This document shows, piece by piece, positions 17,072 to 24,594 of a stretch of 64,000 nucleotides of DNA; positions within the stretch are counted from its first letter, which is position 1; each line of letters begins with the position of its first letter. The stretch comes from Candidatus Magnetomicrobium cryptolimnococcus. GTDB taxonomy: Bacteria; Nitrospirota; Thermodesulfovibrionia; Thermodesulfovibrionales; Magnetobacteriaceae. A program made the position numbers and the translations under genes. The DNA is taken from positions 1 to 64,000 of the forward strand of contig JAGYWI010000015.1 of NCBI GenBank assembly GCA_018606805.1, in the 5' to 3' direction. The notes below the pieces were generated by a model that saw only the letters and a program-made list of their open reading frames with translations, had not been told where the DNA came from and did not search any database.

Positions 17072-17578
17072 CTATTCTTTATTAATTAAACTAATTATCT
17101 GCCATGCTACATCATACGGTGATAGTCCATCGGTTTGAATAACAAAATCCGCATTTTTATAAAAAGGCATCCTATAGCTAAGGAGTTCCTCTATACGTTT
17201 TTCCGGATTTGGCACCTTTAAAAGCGGCCTATCATCGCTATCCTTCGTCCTATTATAAATGGTCTCAGGGGTTGCCATAAGACAAACAATTATACCATTT
17301 GTCTTAAAACAATCTATATTTTCCCGTCGAAGCACCACCCCACCACCTGTAGATATAACCACCTCTTCTTTCATAGCAAGGGTTTTAGCCATTTGGGTTT
17401 CAATGTCCCGAAAATGCTTTTCACCATGCGTTGCAAAAATATCGGATATGCTGCTCCCCTCCCGCTTTTCTATCTCCCCATCCATGTCAATAAACTCCCT
17501 ATTAAGCTGAGAGGCTATAATATTACCAACAACAGTCTTTCCAGTTCCCATAAAACCTGTTAAGACAATATTTCCCAA
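17072..17578 (-). CDS. aroK: Shikimate kinase
   Basis: 168 residues. The P-loop GFMGTGKTVVG, the shikimate-binding FIDMDGEIEKREG and FRDIE, the STGGGVVLR motif and the lid DDRPLLK are all present. The start codon is TTG at 17578 (MGNIVLTG); no ATG or GTG fits, and the P-loop would be cut by any later start. The gene lies between aroC (84 bases upstream) and aroB (8 bases downstream). Confidence 0.96.
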   Translation of the reverse strand: MGNIVLTGFMGTGKTVVGNIIASQLNREFIDMDGEIEKREGSSISDIFATHGEKHFRDIETQMAKTLAMKEEVVISTGGGVVLRRENIDCFKTNGIIVCLMATPETIYNRTKDSDDRPLLKVPNPEKRIEELLSYRMPFYKNADFVIQTDGLSPYDVAWQIISLINKE

Positions 17579-17662
17579 AGTTTAAAAACCCCCTTTCATG
17601 CAAATTTCAAAAAAAGTAGTTGAACTATTACCAAAAAAAAAGCACTGTGAAAAAACCTTTTA

Positions 17663-18826
17663 CTAAAACCCCCTTATATAACCCCTATAGCTATCAACAT
17701 TGCGTTTGGTTTCTTCTATAGAGTCACCACCAAATTTCTCCAACAGGGCATCAGCCACTATGATACTAACCATGGCCTCCGCTATAACCGAACACGCCGG
17801 CACAGCGCACACATCCGAGCGCTCGTAAGCTGCCGCCACAGGTGCTTTTGAGCTTATATCAACCGACCTTAGCGGCTTTTTTTGTGTCGGTATGGGCTTC
17901 ATAGCAGCCCGCAGCACTATCGGCTCACCATTTGACATACCGCCCTCTATACCACCAGCACTATTAGTAGCCCGATAAAAACCTTTTTCATAAAATATCT
18001 CATCCATAACCTCCGAGCCCCAACGCCTTGCCATCTCAAAACCAAGCCCCACTTCCACACCCTTTACTGCCTGTATGCTCATCAAAGCCTGCGCTAACCT
18101 ACCTTCTAACCTTCTATCCCAATGCACGTAACTGCCAAGCCCAACCGGTACATTTAAGGCAAATACCTCAAACACACCACCTATAGAATCCCCCTCGCCC
18201 GACACTGCATCTATAAGCTCAACCATCCCTTTGCTATCATCTAAAAAAGGACACCTCACCGGTGAGCCTTCAGCAGCATCGAAAAGCTCCACCAATTGTG
18301 CATTTTCCACATAATCCCTGCCAACGCTCCCAATACGTATAACAAAACTACCCACCTGTATGCCAAACGACTCAAGTAATTTTCTACACACTGCCCCAAC
18401 ACTAACCCGCATAGCAGTTTCCCGTGCCGATGAGCGCTCAAGCACATTTCTTATATCTTGAAAATTATACTTAATAGCCCCAGCCAAGTCAGCGTGCCCC
18501 GGCCGCGGCCTTAACACTGGCTCCTTAGTCCCCTCAGCATCCTCCTTAGAAGACATAGCCTTTTCCCAATTACTCCAGTCCTTATTTTCAACTACCAGCG
18601 TTATAGGAGAACCTAACGTCTTACCCCAGCGTACACCTGAAAGTATCCGTGCCTTGTCGGACTCTATCTTCATGCGTCCGCCTCGCCCGTAGCCAATTTG
18701 ACGCCTTTTTAACTGTATATTAATATAGTCCTCAGAAAGCTCAAGATTAGACGGTATGCCCTCGATAATGCCCGTAAGCTGGGGTCCATGAGACTCACCA
18801 GCAGTTATTATTTTAATAGTAGCCAT
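17663..18826 (-). CDS. aroC: Chorismate synthase
   Basis: 387 residues. The enzyme makes chorismate from EPSP using reduced FMN. The three family signatures are present: [16 protein letters not shown] at the start, [18 protein letters not shown] with [10 protein letters not shown] in the middle, and the [15 protein letters not shown] stretch near the end. It is the first gene of the minus-strand aroC-aroK-aroB run. RBS aagaggaa upstream of the ATG at 18826. Confidence 0.97.
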   Translation of the reverse strand: MATIKIITAGESHGPQLTGIIEGIPSNLELSEDYINIQLKRRQIGYGRGGRMKIESDKARILSGVRWGKTLGSPITLVVENKDWSNWEKAMSSKEDAEGTKEPVLRPRPGHADLAGAIKYNFQDIRNVLERSSARETAMRVSVGAVCRKLLESFGIQVGSFVIRIGSVGRDYVENAQLVELFDAAEGSPVRCPFLDDSKGMVELIDAVSGEGDSIGGVFEVFALNVPVGLGSYVHWDRRLEGRLAQALMSIQAVKGVEVGLGFEMARRWGSEVMDEIFYEKGFYRATNSAGGIEGGMSNGEPIVLRAAMKPIPTQKKPLRSVDISSKAPVAAAYERSDVCAVPACSVIAEAMVSIIVADALLEKFGGDSIEETKRNVDSYRGYIRGF

Positions 18827-18880
18827 ATGAGAATATTCCTCTTAAAAATAATCTATCTATAAATAAAACAACAGGTACTA

Positions 18881-18957
18881 GCCAGCGATACAAAAGTTTT
18901 TGAAGGGGGAGTTTGAGGGGGAAAACTTTTTTCAAAAAGTTTCCCCCTCAAAATTTT
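18881..18957. repeat. Dispersed hairpin repeat, copy B
   Basis: Same unit as 8975-9049: gatacaaaagtttttgaa, then gagggggaaaacttttttc paired with aaaaagtttccccctc. It lies between aroC and the subtilase gene. For the minus-strand subtilase it directly follows the stop, where it would make a good terminator; copy A takes the same place relative to anmK. Confidence 0.8.
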
Positions 18958-18967
18958 TTATCTTTAT

Positions 18968-20815
18968 TTACTCCTTTATCTTTGTTTTCATTTCCTTTTT
19001 TATTCTTAATTTTAGCATAAAATACACAATAAATGGCAATAACGTTAATAACATATCAAATCTTGTAGCCTTATGCTCATTAACTCCAGTAATAGAACAC
19101 CCACCGCCTCCGCCACTTGACGTATCCGGAGCTACTGTCGTAACGCTAACGCTGTTAGAGTCAGGGGAAAATCCTATAGAATTGTACGCCTTAATCATAT
19201 ATGAATATTCAACGCCAGCACCTGTGTTAATATCTACGAAGGATTCAGCATTTTCGGAAAGCTCACTTACTTCCCAAAAATCACCCTCACCTTCCTTCTT
19301 GTATACTTTATAGCCAGTTTCAGCCGTAGCCCTATCCGTCCAGTTGATTGTAACAGCCCCTGCCACATCGGAAGTAGCCACCAAATTAGCAGCTGCCCAC
19401 AGTGCAGACATGGATTTCCAAGCATTTATGCGCCCCTTTGACGATAGCTTACCGCTGTAGTCTTCATCAAAGACATCCACATACTCCTTAATCATTGACT
19501 TAATCTGCGCATAATCAAAGTGCGTATAATAAGACCACAAAAGAGCTGCCAAGCCGGACACATGAGGGGCTGACATGGACGTTCCGCTATAGCTGCAATC
19601 ATATAAAATGGAGCCGTTATAAGGCGTAACCGTGCTACATATATCAACGCCGGGGGCTGCCACGTCAACTACCTTTGCACCAAAATTGGTAAAGCTAGCA
19701 AGTTCATCGTTTTGGTCTGAAGCACTAACCACCATGATGTTATCAATATCGTAAGTGCTTGGATAATCCGCCACATAATCTATGTTCTGGCTTTCATTGC
19801 CAGCTGCTGCAACAAAGAGTATGTTTTTCTTTAAAGCTGCCTCTATGGCTTCATACAGGGCATTTGAGCGGTGGTCTGACCACCCCCAACTAGCATTAAT
19901 AACGTTAGCACCGTTATCCGTTGCATAGCCAATGGCAGCAACCACAGCCGAAACCGTAGTTTCTAAATCAGCGCCAAGTGCCCTTAAGGGCATAATCTTA
20001 ACTTCCCAGTTGATACCGGAAACACCTTCTTTATTGTTGGTCAAGGCACCTATTGTACCAGAGACATGTGTACCGTGCCCGTAATCATCCATAGGGTCGT
20101 TATCTTCGGTTGGGTTTAAGTAGTCATCCCCGATAAAATCCCACCCTATAACGTCATCTATAAAACCGTTGCCATCGTTATCAAGCCCATCTCTGCTTTC
20201 CTTACTATTTGACCAAACGTTACTGCCAAGGTCCGGGTGATTGTAGTTTACGCCAGTATCAATAATAGCCACTACTATGTTAGGTGAGCCAGTACTAATC
20301 TCCCACGCCTCTGTAACCTTTATGTCAGCACCAACTGTACCGTTTTTATAAGAGCCATCGTTATATAGGCTATATTGTTGTGAAAAATACGGGTCATTTG
20401 GCGATATGGAACTACCCTTCATTATATAATTAGGCTCGGCGTACTGCACGTTTGCATCTTGATTGTATAACTCTACGGCATCTTTAACGGTCATACCCTG
20501 CGGCAGTTTAACAAGCTCAAGGTTATCTACAGCGGTAATCTTTTTAATAAATGTAGTGCCTATGCCATCATGAACCGCCTTTACTGTTTCTTCATCAACC
20601 TCATCTTTAAACTTAACAATAAGCTCATCTTCCACATAACCGCTATCAGGTATGGTGGACGGGTCGTGGGCACGATACACGTTTTTAGCTTCAGAGCGTT
20701 TCTGCGAGGCAGTAACCTCAGTTATCTCGCTAAGTTTACTGCCTTCTTGTCCACACGCAGTAAGCATTGCTGTTATCAGTATTATCAATAGTAAAAAAAC
20801 ACAATATTTCCTCAT
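18968..20815 (-). CDS. Secreted subtilisin-like serine protease (S8) with Fn3 domain and C-terminal sorting-like tail
   Basis: 615 residues from the ATG at 20815 (aaggagatggtt just upstream; an earlier in-frame ATG has no site). A lipoprotein-type signal ends in AMLTAC. A propeptide-like region follows (DELIVKFKDEVDEE). The catalytic triad is visible: Asp in AIIDTGVNYNHPDL, His in YGHGTHVSGTIGA and Ser in YSGTSMSAPHVSGLAA; the oxyanion Asn is in AAAGNESQ. An Fn3-like domain covers about residues 485-565. The last ~50 residues are Gly-rich with a Cys (SSGGGGGCS), then a hydrophobic helix and a basic end (LKLRIKKEMKTK), the tripartite layout of C-terminal sorting signals. Having both an N-terminal lipobox and this tail is odd. 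Confidence 0.93.
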   Translation of the reverse strand: MRKYCVFLLLIILITAMLTACGQEGSKLSEITEVTASQKRSEAKNVYRAHDPSTIPDSGYVEDELIVKFKDEVDEETVKAVHDGIGTTFIKKITAVDNLELVKLPQGMTVKDAVELYNQDANVQYAEPNYIMKGSSISPNDPYFSQQYSLYNDGSYKNGTVGADIKVTEAWEISTGSPNIVVAIIDTGVNYNHPDLGSNVWSNSKESRDGLDNDGNGFIDDVIGWDFIGDDYLNPTEDNDPMDDYGHGTHVSGTIGALTNNKEGVSGINWEVKIMPLRALGADLETTVSAVVAAIGYATDNGANVINASWGWSDHRSNALYEAIEAALKKNILFVAAAGNESQNIDYVADYPSTYDIDNIMVVSASDQNDELASFTNFGAKVVDVAAPGVDICSTVTPYNGSILYDCSYSGTSMSAPHVSGLAALLWSYYTHFDYAQIKSMIKEYVDVFDEDYSGKLSSKGRINAWKSMSALWAAANLVATSDVAGAVTINWTDRATAETGYKVYKKEGEGDFWEVSELSENAESFVDINTGAGVEYSYMIKAYNSIGFSPDSNSVSVTTVAPDTSSGGGGGCSITGVNEHKATRFDMLLTLLPFIVYFMLKLRIKKEMKTKIKE

Positions 20816-20914
20816 AACCATCTCCTTTTTTAAATATCCCCACGATAAACCTACCGTAGGGACATTTACTTTATAAAGCATCAAGCAATTATAGAAGCAA
20901 TTAGCGTTTTCACA

Positions 20915-23854
20915 CTATGGCGAACCAGCCAAGATACTTATGCTTGCAGTCGTAGTAGCACCATAGCTATCAATAACAGTAAGCGTAACCGTCTGGGCTA
21001 CTGTATTATCAAGAGAGCCAAAATCAACAGTGAAAGTGCCCGGATCAGTGGTAACATCCCATGTGTGATTACCAGCCGTACCATTATAGGCAACCGTTGG
21101 ACTATTAGAGATTATCTGATAGGGCGCCTTACCGTGTGTAACGGTAAACTCAATCGTACGAGTTACATCATTATAAATGGTAAGCTCACTTGGTATGATG
21201 CTAAGGTTTGGATTAACGTCAGAGGTAAGTGAAAGTGTCATTCTGGCAACAGCAACACTACCGCTAGCATCAGAAGCAACTAAGGCAAGCTCCGTCGTCC
21301 TATCCGGCTGCTCTGCAACAGTAGCAGTAACGATTTCACCAGAGACAGACGTAGTAACAAGACTTGAGCTTGAGATAACCGTATAGGGTTTAACACCATT
21401 TTGTACACGGTAGTAAAGCACATCACCGACTTTCGGGTCCACTATGGATTCCCCTCCAATAGCAGAGATAGACAGCGACGTTACATTTTCAGGCGATATG
21501 GTTATACTAACCTGAGTAACAATCTGCGTACCGGCAGCATCAGTTACGGTTATTGCAATAGTTGCGGTATTGCCCGGCAATCCCTGTACGGTAGCTGTTA
21601 AAACATTGTCATCAATAGAGGTAGTAATTAAATTAGAGCTGGATTTTGCCGTATACGGTGCAGTACCTCCAGATATTATAAATTGCACTATATCGCCAAT
21701 AGCTGGGTCGGTTAACGCATTTGAGCCAACAACGGTAACGCTCAAGTCTGTAGCACCAGCTACATCTAAGTTTATGGTAGCAACCGCCTTAGTGCCCGCA
21801 CTATCGGTTACTGTTATAGCTATAGTAGTATCGCTTTCAGGGACAGTCTTTACGGTTGCAAATAAAACGCTATCTGTCATGGAAAGCTCTATCAAATTGG
21901 AACTTGTGCTAAAGCTATACGGTTCAGTACCCCCAGCTACTAAAAACTGCACAGTATCACCAACCTGTGGGTCTACTATTGTTGTTTCTGTAATGGCAGT
22001 TACCGTCAGATCGGCTGTTGATATGTTAATCGTAACAACAGCAACCGACTTATTGCCTTCCGAGTCTTTTACCGTTATAGCAGCATACACTGTTTTATCA
22101 GGCACCTGCGTAACTGTAACCGTTAGTATATTATCAGCTATTGAAGCAGAGACATATTCAGAACTTGACGTAGCCGTATACGGAGGCACACCACCATCTA
22201 TAGTAAACTGAACGTAATCGCCAATCTCCGGGTTTGTCAACGTAGAAGAACCAACAGCCGATAATGTTATCGCACTAGCTGGTGCTATAATTGTTACTGT
22301 AGCTGTAACCTTAGTATGTTTAGCATCTTCAACAGTTATAGTAACGGTTTCATTAGCCGTGGGAACCTTTATAGATGTAACCGTGAGGGTTGAGCCAGAT
22401 AGCGATAAGTTTACGTAGTCGGGCTTATCGGCTGATACTTCATACGGCTTAGTGCCGCCTTGAATAGTAAATGAGGTAGTGGTTTCAGTAAGAGGGTCTA
22501 TGGTTCTTGTAGCTGGCAAGATTTCAAGTGCTTGGGTTATCGTTAGTTGTATAGAAGACGACTCCTTACCTGCTGTTGCCGTTATAGTACAAGTTTCGTC
22601 TATTGGAATCGTTGATGGTGCAGTAAACAGGGTGCTAACCTTACCATTGGTTGTTTGCAGCGTTGTTAACCCATTAGTAAGGGACCAGTCGGTTCTATCT
22701 TTACACTGTACATTTAATTGCACAACCGTACCATCAGGAGCAGTAGCAGCCCCTAGATTAGTATCAACTGTAACTTCAATATATGAAGTCTCACCAACTG
22801 CCACAGTAGCCGGGTCTGCTGTGATTTTTACAGCTTTAATATCAACAGGCTGTAAATACAAAGAAGTGCCACCTGTGCCGTACACCTGTGCATTATTAAA
22901 CTCCTCAGGTGTATAGACAGCAGTAGTAGCCATTACATTTATAAGACGCTGCTGGGATATTAACTGACAATCCACAGTAAATTTCGTGTATGCTTGCCCT
23001 AAACTATCCGTAACAACCATATCTTGGACAACCACACCATTATAATCACAAGAGCTCTCAACAACCCCATCACCGTCATAATCACACCCAAGAAGCACCT
23101 TATTGCCAGCCCCACTTGAGTACAAAGCATAGAGGTTATTTGGAAACTCCACAAGACTTGCCACATCCGTTAAGACAAACACGTTTATATTCGATATAAC
23201 AGCACCTTTATAATACGTAGTAACACGCACATCCACCGTATCATCACCACTACTTTGACAAACCTTATAGTCATCAAGTTCATCATACGTACCGTTATTG
23301 TTGCCATCTAATTCAACATCAACGTACATGGGGCTAAAGGTAGACCCACCAGAAGGGCCAAAATAAACGGTTCGTTTTTCCATTAATCCATCCCCAGCGT
23401 ATGCCTCTACGGAGACAAACCCGGAAGAAGTAGAGCTAACCTTAACCATAGCCTGCCCGTAACCATTTGTCTTGGTTTCATAGACAGAGGTTTTTCTCTT
23501 GCTTACCCCTGATACATTGGCACTGCCAAGGTCTTTACTATCACTACTACTAAGATTAGCAACCCCTGTAGTTTCAAGGAATTTAACTGTAGTGCTATCT
23601 ATCGGGTCGCCGTTTTGGTCAAGCACAAGGGCTGTCATATAAATGGCCGCATTAGTTTCACCAACTTGTTTATTTGGGGATAAGTCAATGGAAAACGGCA
23701 CATCGGTATTAGTCTCAGGCGGGGTATAATCACTACCTGAGCCTTGCCCACCGCCACCGCTACAGCTATAGTTAAACATAACAAGCATCAATATAACTGG
23801 CAAAAACACCAGTAATTGAAGGCATCTTTTATTTTTTATATATAAATGCAACAT
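20915..23854 (-). CDS. Large surface lipoprotein with six tandem Ig-like repeats
   Basis: 979 residues from the ATG at 23854, chosen for ggaggag four bases upstream. The signal peptide ends in a lipobox (FNYSC) followed by GGGGQGSGS, a flexible linker. The N-terminal half has bacterial Ig-like (Big_1/invasin-type) features such as TALVLDQNGDPIDSTTVKF. The C-terminal half has six repeats of about 82 residues, with shared patterns like DPxxGDxVQF, GGTxPYxxxS and AITVTDxxGT. Repeats three and four are the most alike. A cell-surface or adhesin-like role is likely. It follows pilQ and a small lipoprotein on the same strand and precedes the subtilase, so it may be linked to surface biology. Confidence 0.85.
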   Translation of the reverse strand: MLHLYIKNKRCLQLLVFLPVILMLVMFNYSCSGGGGQGSGSDYTPPETNTDVPFSIDLSPNKQVGETNAAIYMTALVLDQNGDPIDSTTVKFLETTGVANLSSSDSKDLGSANVSGVSKRKTSVYETKTNGYGQAMVKVSSTSSGFVSVEAYAGDGLMEKRTVYFGPSGGSTFSPMYVDVELDGNNNGTYDELDDYKVCQSSGDDTVDVRVTTYYKGAVISNINVFVLTDVASLVEFPNNLYALYSSGAGNKVLLGCDYDGDGVVESSCDYNGVVVQDMVVTDSLGQAYTKFTVDCQLISQQRLINVMATTAVYTPEEFNNAQVYGTGGTSLYLQPVDIKAVKITADPATVAVGETSYIEVTVDTNLGAATAPDGTVVQLNVQCKDRTDWSLTNGLTTLQTTNGKVSTLFTAPSTIPIDETCTITATAGKESSSIQLTITQALEILPATRTIDPLTETTTSFTIQGGTKPYEVSADKPDYVNLSLSGSTLTVTSIKVPTANETVTITVEDAKHTKVTATVTIIAPASAITLSAVGSSTLTNPEIGDYVQFTIDGGVPPYTATSSSEYVSASIADNILTVTVTQVPDKTVYAAITVKDSEGNKSVAVVTINISTADLTVTAITETTIVDPQVGDTVQFLVAGGTEPYSFSTSSNLIELSMTDSVLFATVKTVPESDTTIAITVTDSAGTKAVATINLDVAGATDLSVTVVGSNALTDPAIGDIVQFIISGGTAPYTAKSSSNLITTSIDDNVLTATVQGLPGNTATIAITVTDAAGTQIVTQVSITISPENVTSLSISAIGGESIVDPKVGDVLYYRVQNGVKPYTVISSSSLVTTSVSGEIVTATVAEQPDRTTELALVASDASGSVAVARMTLSLTSDVNPNLSIIPSELTIYNDVTRTIEFTVTHGKAPYQIISNSPTVAYNGTAGNHTWDVTTDPGTFTVDFGSLDNTVAQTVTLTVIDSYGATTTASISILAGSP

Positions 23855-23901
23855 ATGACTCCTCCACTTATTCTGCAAAACATTAATAAAACAACTAACA
23901 C

Positions 23902-24516
23902 TTAACAGTTGTTATAATTTCCTACCATAACGGTTCTATGGTAAGTAAAACTAAATTCTTGGCCGTAGGCATCCTGACCATAGAAGGTCATCTTCATATC
24001 GTATAAATAGGGTTCACTATCGGAGGGGTTATATAAACCGCTATCAATGCCCTCAACAAACTCCGTCTTAGTCCCCCACTCAAGGACAAGGAAATTGCCA
24101 GTAACTGAGCCATCGGCAGGTATGGTAATAAGTGTGGTAAGGTCTAAATTTGGTATAGGAGGCAAATTCAGTTCTGCTGGCTGGGAGGTATACTCAACCG
24201 TGTACCTATAAATATAGAGTTCACCTGATGGCAAAGCCGTATCCAGCGATGTTGCAGAAATAGTAACTGATGCAAAGTCATCTCCCCAAGACTCCGGCTC
24301 TGCATCACATGTGCCCTGTTCGGTATCAAGCTGCCATTGGTCACCCTGATCCCCAGCAGGACTTGAATGGGTGATAGCCGTTACCGACAGTGAAGCACCA
24401 ATTTCACCAGTATTGTCGCTACCGGGCGTACCCGGGCCACTGCCGCCGCCACCACAACTGCATAAAATAAAACCCAAAGACACAATAAATATCAGCCTTA
24501 TGACAATATTGCCCAT
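23902..24516 (-). CDS. Small secreted lipoprotein, unknown function
   Basis: 204 residues from the ATG at 24516 (aaggagga upstream). The signal peptide ends ILCSC, followed by GGGGSGPGTPGS, a linker like that of the next protein downstream. The mature part is rich in beta-prone segments (LYIYRYTVEYTSQPAELNLP, then GSVTGNFLVLEWGTKTEF). No known domain is recognised. The shared Gly-rich linker and position suggest that it belongs with the large repeat lipoprotein. Confidence 0.8.
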   Translation of the reverse strand: MGNIVIRLIFIVSLGFILCSCGGGGSGPGTPGSDNTGEIGASLSVTAITHSSPAGDQGDQWQLDTEQGTCDAEPESWGDDFASVTISATSLDTALPSGELYIYRYTVEYTSQPAELNLPPIPNLDLTTLITIPADGSVTGNFLVLEWGTKTEFVEGIDSGLYNPSDSEPYLYDMKMTFYGQDAYGQEFSFTYHRTVMVGNYNNC

Positions 24517-24594
24517 TAGTAAATAGTCCTCCTTAATGGTATTTCTCAATAATTAATTTTATAAAAGTAATATCTTATATTTGGCTAAAACGTG

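Noticed and set aside
21570-22211. 213-codon plus-strand ORF
   Set aside because: Antisense shadow of the repeat lipoprotein gene; its repeats only mirror those of the real gene.
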